Shown piece after piece: positions 14,745 through 25,202 of a stretch of 64,000 bases of DNA (position 1 is its first letter; the number at the start of each line of letters is the position of its first letter). Location of the stretch: positions 11,032,001 to 11,096,000 of the forward strand of contig OX392527.1 in the NCBI GenBank assembly GCA_947623455.1, given 5' to 3'. Source of the DNA: Mimachlamys varia. Lineage: Eukaryota > Mollusca > Bivalvia > Pectinida > Pectinidae. A model generated the notes under the pieces. That model was not told the DNA's origin, made no database searches, and was given only the letters and a program-made list of their open reading frames with translations. The translations under genes were made by a program, and so were the position numbers.

Positions 14745-16133
14745 CCTTGTTGTATATTCGTTATCACAATATCTGTCTGGTTGAATATTCGTGATAACAA
14801 TATCTGTCTGGTTGTATATTCGTTATAACAATATCTGTCAGGTTGTATATTCGTTATAACAATATCTGTCTGGTTGTATATTCGTTATTGCAATATCTGC
14901 CTGGTTGTATATTCGTTATAACAATATCTGTCTGGTTGTATATTCGTTATAACAATATCTGTCAGGTTGTATATTCGTTATAACAATATCTGCCATGTTG
15001 TATATTCGTTATTGCAATATCTGCGTGGTTGTATATTCGTTATTACAATATCTGTCTGGTTGAATATTTGTTATAACAATATCTCCTGGTTGTATATTCG
15101 TTATTGCAATATCTCCTGGTTGTATTTTAGTTTTTACGATATCTGTCTGGTTGAATATTTGTTATAACAATATCTCCTGGTTGTATATTCGTTATTGCAA
15201 TATCTCCTGGTTGTATTTTAGTTTTTACGATATCTGGCTGGTTGTATATTCGTTATAACAATATCTGCCTTGTTGTATATTCGTTGTTACAATATCTCCT
15301 GGTTGCATATTCGTTATAATAAGATTGTCTGGTTGTATATTCGTTATTACAATATCTGTCAGGTTGTATATTCGTTATTACAATATCTGTCAGGTTGTAT
15401 ATTCGTTATTACAATATCTGTCAGGTTGTATATTCGTTATTACAATATCTGCCTGGTTGTATATTCGTTGTAACGATATCTGCCATGTTGTATATTCGTT
15501 ATAACAATATCTGCCTGGTTGTATATTCGTTATAACAATATCTGCCTGGTTGTATCTTCGTTGTAACGATATCTGCCTGGTTGTATATTCGTTATTACAA
15601 TATCTGTCTGGTTGTATATTCGTTATTACAATATCTGTCTGGTTGTATATTCGTTATAACAATATCTGCCTGGTTGTATATTCGTTGTAACGATATCTGC
15701 CTGGTTGTAAATTCGTTATTACAATATCTGTCTGGTTGTATATTCGTTATGACAATATCTGTCTGGTTGTATATTCGTTGTAACGATATCTGGCTGGTTG
15801 TATATTCGTTATTACAATATCTGCCTGGTTGTATATTCGTTATAACGATATCTGCCTGGTTGTATATTCGTTATTACAATATCTGTCTGGTTGTATATTC
15901 GTTATTACAATATCTGTCTGGTTGTATATTCGTTATAACAATATCTGTCTGGTTGTATCTTCGTTGTAACAAAATCTGCCTGGTTGTGTATTCGTTATTA
16001 CAATATCTGTCTGTTGTATATTCGTCATTACAATATCTGTCTGGTTGTATATTCGTTATAACAATATCTGCCTGGTTGTATCTTCGTTGTAACAATATCT
16101 GCCTGGTTGTGTATTCGTTATTACAATATATTA
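14745..16133. repeat. Minisatellite E, 31-bp unit
   Basis: About 45 copies of a 31-bp unit with core GGTTGTATATTCGTTATTAC followed by AATATCTGTCT. Variants include CGTTATAAC, CGTTGTAACG and a 28-bp form lacking CTG. Decayed copies reappear at about 16,530-16,680, beyond a roughly 390-bp interruption. Confidence 0.96.
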
Positions 16134-16525
16134 GATGTGGTCCGACTTTCCTCGATTCTCATCGGCTAAAATATGGTCACATGGAGGTCCATATTTCGTG
16201 ATATCGACCTGATGTTTCTATTTTCAGAAACACCCGAGTCAATATTGCATTTGTGACGTCATAATCGTTGTGATGGTATAGTACCATGCATGCAACTGTA
16301 AACATTCTTTATAAAGACAGATATAATTCAATTTTTTAAATATTTTGCAAACAAGTTTCACATCTAATATAAAAATAAAAGACCTTTGATTAGGTCAATA
16401 TGGTGTTATACCAACCTGGTAGAATCTAAAATATTGACCTCGAGCTAACGCCTTCGGTAAATATTTGATACTACCAGGTTGGTATAACACCACATATATA
16501 TATTAACCCCAGCAAAGGTTCGTAA
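16134..16525. other. Interruption of array E containing an inverted repeat
   Basis: Non-array sequence sits between the solid part of array E and its diverged tail. It contains arms of roughly 37 bp at about 16,407-16,444 and 16,461-16,500. Both carry the pair GTGTTATACCAACCTGGTAG / CTACCAGGTTGGTATAACAC, separated by a short loop. It resembles a small hairpin (MITE-like) insertion. I could not define target-site duplications. Confidence 0.6.
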
Positions 16526-16680
16526 TTGATATATCTGCATGGTTGTATATTTCTTGTAACAATTTATGCTTGATTGTATAATCGTCATAACAATATGATC
16601 AATATCTGCCTGGTTACATTTCGTCATAATTATATGTTCCTGGTTGTATTTCAGTTATAAGAATACTTGCCTTGTTGTAC
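16526..16680. repeat. Diverged tail of minisatellite E
   Basis: Four or five degenerate copies of the 31-bp unit (ATCTGCATGGTTGTATAT, ATCTGCCTGGTTACATTT and similar) with small indels. They appear to be the aged edge of the same array. Confidence 0.7.
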
Positions 16681-17082
16681 ATAACTTATCCGGAATATAT
16701 ATATATACATACAAGGACACTTCTATTTTATTATAATTTTATATATATAAATATTTATATATCACTAATCCGCACTAGAGAAAGATCTCTAGTTTTTGAT
16801 ACACATAAACATGTTACGCTATACAACAGACATACATTATGACTAAAGCTTCCAATTCTTACTAATTACGTAACTCGTGGACATCAGTTAAATGCAACAC
16901 CCTATTTATACATATGTACCTGCTGACCAGTGTCTCTTTAATGTCATGTTTTTAGTTCGTTCAACTTCTGTTTCTTTCGAGGAATTATAACGTAAACACT
17001 GACACGCGCGTGGATATGATCAGCCATCATTACACTAGTCTGGTAGAACTAGTAAAACGATTATTTATGTCGAACGTAATGA
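16681..17082. other. AT-rich unique spacer
   Basis: Contains AT dinucleotide runs near 16,697 and 16,740. No gene or element is supported. Confidence 0.55.
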
Positions 17083-17177
17083 CGTCAGCTTGGTCATTAC
17101 GTCAGCTTGGTCAGCTTGGTCATTACGTCAGCTTGGTCATTACGTCAGCTTGGTCATTACGTCAGCTTGGTCATACG
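17083..17177. repeat. Minisatellite F, 17-bp unit
   Basis: Five full copies and one truncated copy of GTCAGCTTGGTCATTAC, one of them missing the CATTAC segment. The array is short and nearly perfect, which suggests recent origin. Confidence 0.93.
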
Positions 17178-17293
17178 ACTATTGTATTACCGAGCCTGTT
17201 GGCGTCCGAACAAAATTTCCTAGTGAGTAACTTATGTATATATGGGGTAAGGTCATGAAGTCCAGTCTTAGATACCACCCTGTTAGTGTCAAG

Positions 17294-17707
17294 CTATGGC
17301 ATCATCTCCTGATCGACTGCGTTTGAGACAATTCCCCAGTATGCGTGCAAGATTCGGAGGTCAAAGAGATAACTGAACATTTTGTTTTCATACAGCAACC
17401 TTTTGGTAAAAAGAAGCCTTTCTTCTGGAAACCTCCTCAAAAATCTGAGCTGAGAGTCTCGGTCAGTGACACCTCTCGCTATGTAGGTATTCGTACTGGT
17501 GCGGTTGATTTGCACGTGACTTACGGCAGGTGATAATATGTACTTAATCATGTACCCCACAATATTCTGTAACGCCATGTCCCCTACGCCCACCCCGAAT
17601 CCATTAAATTTTTTTCGACTAGATTTCCCCCCATGATCGACTCGAAGTAATGATCGAACAGCCACTGGAATATCTGACACACACAGATCTGTGTAATTTG
17701 TATACAT
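17294..17707 (-). CDS. Hypothetical open frame of 137 codons, doubtful
   Basis: An ATG-started open frame lies in the unique gap between arrays F and G. The translation has balanced composition and no low-complexity bias, but I recognise no domain, signal peptide or membrane segment. A second minus-strand frame (17,584-17,793) overlaps its 5' end. The two together could be remnants of one frameshifted gene or chance openings. No splice-linked exons, poly(A) signal or neighbour supports it. Treat as unproven. Confidence 0.15.
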   Translation of the reverse strand: MYTNYTDLCVSDIPVAVRSLLRVDHGGKSSRKKFNGFGVGVGDMALQNIVGYMIKYILSPAVSHVQINRTSTNTYIARGVTDRDSQLRFLRRFPEERLLFTKRLLYENKMFSYLFDLRILHAYWGIVSNAVDQEMMP

Positions 17708-17869
17708 TTGGCGAACTCATTTGCAAGGAAATGGAGCAATTTATTTTTTATTTCTAAATCACCCATTTTGGTCTCGTGCCATGCGTTACTCAATATTGTG
17801 TGGGGTTCCGACAGATTAAGTGACGTGGAGTTTGGTGACGTTAGAGTTTAGAACATGTGATCCAACAAG

Positions 17870-19665
17870 GTGAGTGTTGAGAAGTGTCAGTGCCTTGTTG
17901 GATGTGTGACGGGGTGGATGTGGAGTGGTGACGGGGTGGATGTGGAGGTGATACGGGGTGGATGTGGAGGTGATACGGGGTAGATGTGGAGGTGTGACGG
18001 GGTGGATGTGGAGGTGTGACGGGGTGGATGTGGAGGTGTGACAGGATGGATGAGGTGTGACGGATAGATGTGGAGTGGTGACGGGATGGATGTGGAGGTG
18101 TGACGGATAGATGTGGAGGTGTGACGGGGTAGATGTGGAGTGGTGACGGGTAGATGTTGAGGTGTGACAGATAGATGTGGAGTGGTGACGGGGTAGATGT
18201 TGAGGTGTGACGGATAGATGTGGAGTGGTGACGGGGTGGATGTGGAGGTGTGACGGGGTGGATGTGGCGGTGTGACGGGGTGGATGTGGAGGTGTGACGG
18301 GGTAGATGTGGAGGTGTGACGGGTAGATGTTGAGGTGTGACGGGGTGGATGTGGCGATGTGACGGGGTGGATGTGGAGGTGTGACAGGTAGATGTTGAGG
18401 TGTGACGGGTAGATGAGGAGATGTGACAGGGTGGATGTTGAGGTGTGACGGGGTAGATGTGGAAGTGTGACGGGGTAGATGTTGAGGTGTGACGGGGTAG
18501 ATGAGGAGATGTGACAGGGTGGATGTGGAGGTGTGACGGGGTGGGTGTGGAGGTGTGACGGGGTGGATGTGGAGGTGTGACGGGGTAGATGTGGAGGTGT
18601 GACGGGGTGGATGTGGGGGTGTGACGGGCTGGATGTGGAGGTGTGACGGGGTGGATGTGGGGGTGTGACGGGGTGGATGTGGAGGTGTGACGGGGTGGAT
18701 GTGGGGGTGTGACGGGCTGGATGTGGAGGTGTGACGGGGTGGATGTGGAGGTGTGACGGGGTGGATGTGGGGGTGTGACGGATAGATGTGGAGGTGTGAC
18801 GGGGTGGATGTGGGGGTGTGACGGGCTGGATGTGGAGGTATGACGGGGTGGATGTGGAGGTGTGACGGGGTAGATGTGGAGGTGTGACGGGGTGGATGTG
18901 GAGGTGTGACGGGGTGGATGTGGAGGTGTGACAGGGTGGATGTGGAGGTGTGACGGGGTAGATGTGGAGGTGTGACGGGTAGATGAGGGGGTGTGACGGG
19001 GTGGATGTTGAGGTGTGATGTGGTAGATGTGGAGGTGTGACGGGGTGGATGTTTGACGGGGGGGGGGGGGGGTGGTGTTGAGATGTGACGGGGTGTATGA
19101 GGTGTGACGGTGGATGTGGAGGTGTGACGGGAAGGATTAGGAGGTATGACGGGGTAGATGTGGAGGTGTGACGGGTGGATATGGAGGTGTGACGGGGTGG
19201 ATGTGGAGGTGTGACGGGGTGGATGTGGAGGTGTGACGGGGTGGGTGTGGAGGTGTGACGGGGTAGATGTGGATGTGTGACGGGTAGATGTTGAGGTGTG
19301 ACGGGATGGATGTGGAGGTGTGACGGGGTGGGTGTGGAGGTGTGACGGGGTGGATGTGGAGGTGTGACGGGGTGGATGAGGAGGTGGGACGGGGTAGATG
19401 TGGATGTGTGACGGGATGGATGTGGAGGTGTGACGGGATGGATGTGGAGGTGTGACGGGTGGGTGTGGAGGTGTGACGGGGTGGGTGTGGAGGTGTGACG
19501 GGGTGGATGTGGAGGTGAGACGGGGTTGATGTGGAGGTGTGATGTGGTAGATGTGGAGGTGTGACGGGATGGATGTTTGACGGGGGGGGGGGGGGGGGGG
19601 ATGTTGAGATGTGACGGGCTGGATGTGGAGGTGGGACGGGATAGATGTTGAAGTGTGACAGGGTT
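17870..19665. repeat. G-rich minisatellite G, 22-bp unit
   Basis: About 80 copies of a 22-bp unit (GATGTGGAGGTGTGACGGGG plus TG or TA). It is strongly strand-asymmetric: the plus strand is G-rich and almost C-free outside the single ACG of each unit. Two homopolymer G tracts interrupt it at 19,058-19,072 (15 G) and 19,582-19,600 (19 G). Both lie between GGATGTTTGAC and a GTTGAGATGTGACGGG segment, so they share a duplicated context. No stable coding frame exists because 22 is not a multiple of three. Confidence 0.96.
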
Positions 19666-20645
19666 TAGATATTGATTCGTTTTGGTGGCGGAGTTTGTTG
19701 TGGTGATGGTCGGTTCGATTCTTTGATGGTTACGCTGTATATTGAACCATAGTGTAGAATATACTTATGGAAAGACTGCATGCTGAAAAGGATAACGCAA
19801 CACATTCTTATTACGTTTCTAACAAACGTTTGTTGGCATTTCTTTGTTAAATGTGTTTTTCAATCTATAGGTATCCCAGCAGAGTACAGACAGTGTATGC
19901 AGTTTTAAGCGAAAACGTCTCAAGAGTTACAATTCTTTTCCATTGTTTAATTTCCTACGCTCTGTTTTGTTTTATGTCGCAGCACGCATTTCTCATAATT
20001 GTCCGTCAGATCACTTTTCTGTTTAATACTTATACTTACCAAGTCCCTATAATTGGATTTGTGAATTTTGAATTGCTATGTCGTGTGTTTTCCATGAGAC
20101 ATCTTGTTCATCCATTACGTCCAGTAACTATTTTATAATCGGATTAAGCTGACTTATTGTCGCTCTTACTGGCAAGTCTCGTGCTAAGTTAGATTTCGAG
20201 TATAAAGAGTGTGTGTTCTATTTCACGTATGATAAATAAAGCAGCTTCGTATTAGATTAAAATCTTGCATTTCGCAACAAGATTGTCCTAAAATGGTCAA
20301 AAGGTTTAATCAAATTCGGTATGCACGTACAAGGTAGCTTTTACTAGTAGCTTAAATACGGCTTCCGTTTCTTATTGATTGTATGATTCCCATACGAAAC
20401 TCCCCGAAAAGCAAACACGTAATGGCAATCTCAAGTAAATCGTCATTACCACTGGACACAGATTTGTGTAGTTGGCGTATAGGCCTAGCCTGTTTAGATC
20501 ATCCTCAACGTTGATTTAACGAGGTTCCGAAATTCTGATTGGTTAATAACTTATGTTCCTCAACCCCACTATCAAAACGAACACGAATGTAGTAGATTCA
20601 GGTCTATAATCTCGGGAATCTGTTGTTTTATGTAGTCTTGATAAA
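19666..20645. other. Unique region upstream of the 20,646 ORF
   Basis: About 1 kb of AT-rich single-copy-looking sequence. A 95-codon plus-strand open frame (19,851-20,138) is present but shows no features of a real protein. No promoter element could be assigned with confidence. Confidence 0.5.
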
Positions 20646-21029
20646 ATGTTGCTGTCATTGGTAACCCTAATTATTGCCATGCTGTTTCTGTTCCAGCCTA
20701 TGGTAGGAAAGATCCACCTTACTCCAACAGCCCACACGGAGATTAGGTCAAAGTCAGTGATGTCGCGAAATGTCGGATACTTCACGAACGCCCGGATGTC
20801 CCCGGATTCTATACGGACGGCCCAGACAGCACCGGAAGGAATAGTGTACCCAAATATTATCCATGAAACAGACTATGATGATATCACTGTTCTACCCCCA
20901 CCTAAAAAGATTCTCCCTCGACGGGAAGTGCCCTGGGTGTTTAGATATAAAGTTAAACGAAATATGAACGAATTAGCTAAGATTCTAGCGAGTAAAGCCC
21001 CACAACCCGTAGTGGACCAGGCTTCGTGA
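20646..21029 (+). CDS. Candidate small secreted protein or peptide precursor, unrecognised
   Basis: A 127-residue ATG-started frame. Residues 2-21 form a clear hydrophobic signal peptide (LLSLVTLIIAMLFLFQPMVG). The remainder is hydrophilic, cysteine-free and contains dibasic pairs near the C-terminus at KK87-88, RR92-93 and KR104-105. These would release short segments such as the one around EVPWVFRY and a C-terminal NMNELAKILASKAPQP-type peptide. This layout matches invertebrate neuropeptide or prohormone precursors in general, but I cannot assign a family. An AATAAA poly(A) signal lies at 21,185-21,190, about 155 bp past the stop. The bases before the ATG (TATGTAG then TCTTGATAAA) could be an intron end, so an upstream non-coding exon is possible. 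The signal peptide and poly(A) site are visible. The peptide role is inference. Confidence 0.45.
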   Translation: MLLSLVTLIIAMLFLFQPMVGKIHLTPTAHTEIRSKSVMSRNVGYFTNARMSPDSIRTAQTAPEGIVYPNIIHETDYDDITVLPPPKKILPRREVPWVFRYKVKRNMNELAKILASKAPQPVVDQAS

Positions 21030-21184
21030 AGTCGGGACGCGCGTTGGACCAAGTCTCATGGAAACTGGTTCTAGTCCGACCACCGGTATGTGGCCAATGG
21101 CTTCTTTGTTGTGATATTATTGTACTGATCCGTGCATTATGGATTATCGAGATATAGAGATTAAAGGTAGCGGTTTATTTTATC

Positions 21185-21190
21185 AATAAA
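21185..21190 (+). terminator. Poly(A) signal AATAAA after the small secreted ORF
   Basis: Canonical hexamer within CAATAAATAAGC, 156 bp after the stop codon at 21,027-21,029. It fits as the 3' processing signal of that ORF, though AATAAA is common in AT-rich DNA. Confidence 0.35.
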
Positions 21191-21675
21191 TAAGCTTTGT
21201 TACGAAAAGTTTATTCATCGGTACACTGTGAGCAAACCACACAGTCCCAAAGCTTCATTGTATATATACACAAGGCTCATCTGCAATACTCAGAACAATA
21301 GACACTTACGCATGTACACATGTATATATTTCTATTACACGTTTTTGTCATTGTATCATACCGATTTGTATGGTTTTATTCTATAGTACCTACTCCATGG
21401 GTACGGAAATCAGCGCGGCGTTTAGTCAGAATGTCAGGTCTGTTAGATAAAGCTGTGTGTATGTGCCAGGTCGGCAGACAAGATTACACCCGTCACTGAA
21501 CTATACACTCAAACGACTTCAATAACGGGGATTAACATTATTCATAGTATCCTGTCTCGCCTCCTAACCCTGAATGAAATCTGGAACCGTATTGACATCA
21601 TCGTGTGCCCAAGACAGAGCTCTTTGAAACATTAGTATAAAAAGCTTGCTATAAATGTAAACACACGTATACATA
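21191..21675. other. Unique spacer
   Basis: No gene or repeat seen. It ends in the TA dinucleotide that flanks the next element. Confidence 0.5.
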
Positions 21676-24422
21676 CAGTTGAGTGTAAGCTAACCTTTAC
21701 ACCTAGTGCACTAGTAGTGCACTACGTTTAAACTAGTAGTGCACTACATTTAAACTACAGGTAAACTAGTAGTGCACTACACCCTGAACCCCATATAGGT
21801 CAAATACCCCTACAGGTAAATGGGCAGTCCCATCCATCTACCTGTGATTTTTACCTGTACCTCACCTTTGTCGTCTGCTAGTACTTTGAAGCTGGCCTTA
21901 TCATTAGTTAATATTTATAACTTTAATGTATATATTGCATCTTATGTATTTATTTTTCTCAAACAACCTTTTATCTTTCATTTCAAAACTAGAAATTGTG
22001 AAATCATGATAATTACTCTTACAATTTTCTCCAAAAATTTCTTGCATACATCATATAAATAAAATAGAAAATTAATATTTATCTAGCAGTTTTGATGTCT
22101 TATATTTCTTTTAATATACGCTATTATCGTTATTTTTTTTTTATTAATTTACCAATTTACAATCAAGTATATTGAAAAATTGAAGGAATATCTATTGATT
22201 ATTATTTGTTTAGAAGTATATTTTTAAATATTGCAAAAACTGATTGCGAAAATAACAAATAAATATTCTTTTATTACTTAATTGAATTAGATATATATTT
22301 TTATAAAATACATCCATGCCTAAGATCCATATATTTATGAACTATAGAGTTTTGATAATCTTTATTTTTCATTTTTTTTTCTATATTAAGATCTGTATGT
22401 ATATATATCACCACATACAACAGTGTTAATATAAATATAAGGATTTGAAGTTGAAAAAAGTAGAACAACAATAAATTAAAATTTATTCAGATTGTTCAGT
22501 ATGGGACAGATGTTTTGATTTGACCCTCAGGCCTGAGGCAATTACCTGACCTGTCTCAACCTTGTCTAGGAACACCTGCTGACATAAACCTGTCAGTGAC
22601 ATAATTGAGGTGTGAATTTCTCATCTGACTAGCTTTCACTGGTCAAATTTGAAACCAATTTGATTAATAAAGGGCTAAGCTGGATATGACCAGGATCATA
22701 AATATGATAATACATATGTTAACTTTTACTAGGGTTTATCAAGTTTATCTGAAATTAAAAATCTTTGAGAATATATCTAGATATTTACACATTTCCCTTT
22801 AAATAATGGATATTTTGAGAACTTTAATCCATTTTTTTGTTTCATTCAAAACATTTAATTATACAATGATAAATTGATAGTACATAAAATAACATTGAAA
22901 TTAATAATAATTAAGAATATATACTGTCTGGCTCAGTCGCTTCATTACAGTTTGATAATAAAATACTCACATTCATTATACTTAATTTTGTTCTAATTAT
23001 CAGTATAAAAGTATTTTAAAATGATGCATTTCCAATATTTAGGCCTAAATATTGAAGGCAATTACAGGTTGTATTAAATATGACTTGAAGGTTTATGCAT
23101 ATATGTAATAATGATTTTAAAAAAAGCAAGGTCAGTTTAATGGAATCATTTTAATTAATTCTATATTGTAAGACTAAGTATACAACAAATAAATAATATG
23201 CAGTTATATTAACCTAACTTAGAACAAAGTAAGCCTATACCAGTCACATGTATTGTACTTTTAAATCAACCTAATGACAAAATAAAATCTAACTAAAAGG
23301 GACAAATATAGATCTTCGGGTAGAATCCTTTACCCTCCAGGCATAACATACATGTACCTGACCTGCCTGGGCCACATCCTCAGGTACAGAGGTCAAGATA
23401 GGGGACACCCCTAGGCTGTCTGTAGCTAGCCAGGTGTGAATTTCTCACCTCCCTCTACCCTACAGCCATCACTGGCCAAGTCTGATTAAAGGCCTTAGGG
23501 CCCTAGCCTGTTAATTGATTAATGATGATAACATTGATTACAGTCAATTGGATTACATGTAGATGACTGTTGGTATTTTGATATGAAGAAGGAAATGGCT
23601 TTAAATGTTCTGGTGAAAGTAATCTTTTCTTATATTAGTACTTGATGTTTATATAACCTTTCATTTGTATGCATTGTACCTGAGTGTATAGTGAAACAGA
23701 ATACCAAATACTGGTACATGTAGGTAGTACTGCCAGAGACTTATAAAACCTTGTACGTCTCTGATATTGCACAGCTAGCTTCTTAATGTCAAATAATAAA
23801 GTAATTTGTTATTGAAACAACTATATTAAGTACAAAATATGTTCTTCTGATATCTATTTTTTTATATTACAATCTGTTGTTTACTTTATTTTCTGTATAT
23901 ATTTTTAGTAGGATTAACTTAATAATTTCAACATAAAACATGTGTTATACCATTTTTTATTTGAACACATACCTTTCAATTTAATTGTTGAAGAATACAA
24001 ATATTTAAATAGAAAAGAATCATTGTTACTTCTTTAAAAAAGAATTATAAGTTAGTATATTTAAACTATTATTTTATTTAAAATTTTGACATGTAGTGAA
24101 TTAATTTATTGAAGTTATTATGATAAATATCTTCTGGCATAAACTCAGAATTGTTCATTATTGTACTTATATGAGGAAGTACTGACAAACTAATGACTTC
24201 AATAGTATAACATAAAAGTACAGGTAAATGATATTACATCTGTACAGGTAAGGACACAGGTAGGTATGGACCCTCCCATTACATGTAGGGGTTTTTGTGG
24301 TCACACCTGGCTGGACGTAGTGCACTACTAGTTTACCTGTAGTTTAAATGTAGTGCACTACTAGTTTAAACGTAGTGCACTCCTAGTGCACTAGGGTGTA
24401 AAGGTTAGCTTACACTCAACTG
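21676..24422. mobile_element. 2.75-kb non-autonomous DNA transposon with about 108-bp terminal inverted repeats
   Basis: The left end (CAGTTGAGTGTAAGCTAACC...) is matched in reverse complement by the right end (...GGTTAGCTTACACTCAACTG) over about 108 bp, with one base indel and one or two mismatches. Weaker symmetry (CCTACAGGTAAATGGG / CCTACATGTAATGGGAGG) continues inward to about 200 bp. The inverted repeats contain several copies of the palindrome TAGTGCACTA. A TA dinucleotide sits immediately outside each end (21,674-21,675 and 24,423-24,424), and termini of CAGT...ACTG with TA target duplication are typical of Tc1/mariner-type elements. The roughly 2.5-kb interior is extremely AT-rich and has no transposase frame. 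It also contains two related GC-richer segments (about 22,520-22,690 and 23,320-23,520) sharing AGGTGTGAATTTCTCA. Confidence 0.85.
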
Positions 24423-24424
24423 TA

Positions 24425-25027
24425 CCAACTGTATTTATTTTGTTAACCCTAACCCAGTGACTGTAATTGGAAATAACTCTTGTGTTATGTGCTAATAGTA
24501 TATTTGATCAACAAGAATTCTCGTAAAATATGCTTGCTCCAGTGATTGTGAATGTGACGATCTAACTGACATTATTGACATTTTTTCATTACGGTAACGT
24601 TTACGTCGAGTAATATGTGAAGTAAAATAAGTATTTATTAAAACATAACCATACACATTACTTGTCAGTTGTTTATATTCACTTTTTTCCCAGATTTTTT
24701 TGTTCTAATATCAATTAAACGATTGATCAAAATAAACTAAGGTGTCGCCAGATGATGACCAAAATACTGCAGGCCCCCCGAGAACCAAATTGTACACAGT
24801 TTATACCAATCAGGCCTATACCTATACTGTAGGGCTTTTTCAGCTTCGACCGAAACCTTCATAAGGGAGAGTGCAAGCTGAGCTTTTTATCAAACGGTAG
24901 AAAGGCCTATTGTATTTTTCTTCACTCGTATATTCTTGGAAATGGTAGAAGGTATACCAATGCCAATTTGTTTTATTATATTACATGACTTGAAGGGCTC
25001 ATAACATTTTCAAGTAGGCCTAGATTA
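24425..25027. other. Unique spacer
   Basis: No gene, RNA or repeat is supported in this 600-bp stretch. Confidence 0.5.
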
Positions 25028-25202
25028 AACAAGAGGCCCAATGGGCCTGCATCGCTCACCGGGAATTAATCTCTGACTTGTAACCCTTAAAGTGCCAAAA
25101 TAGCCCCTTAGGGGTCAGAGTCACCATTTAGGCAAAATCTGTTCCCCTTCCCACAAGGATGTTTCTGACCAAATTTAGGCAAATCCATTCATAACTTTTG
25201 GA

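Noticed and set aside
19851..20138. 95-codon plus-strand frame as a membrane protein
   Set aside because: AT-rich chance frame. No clean signal peptide, domain or supporting exon.
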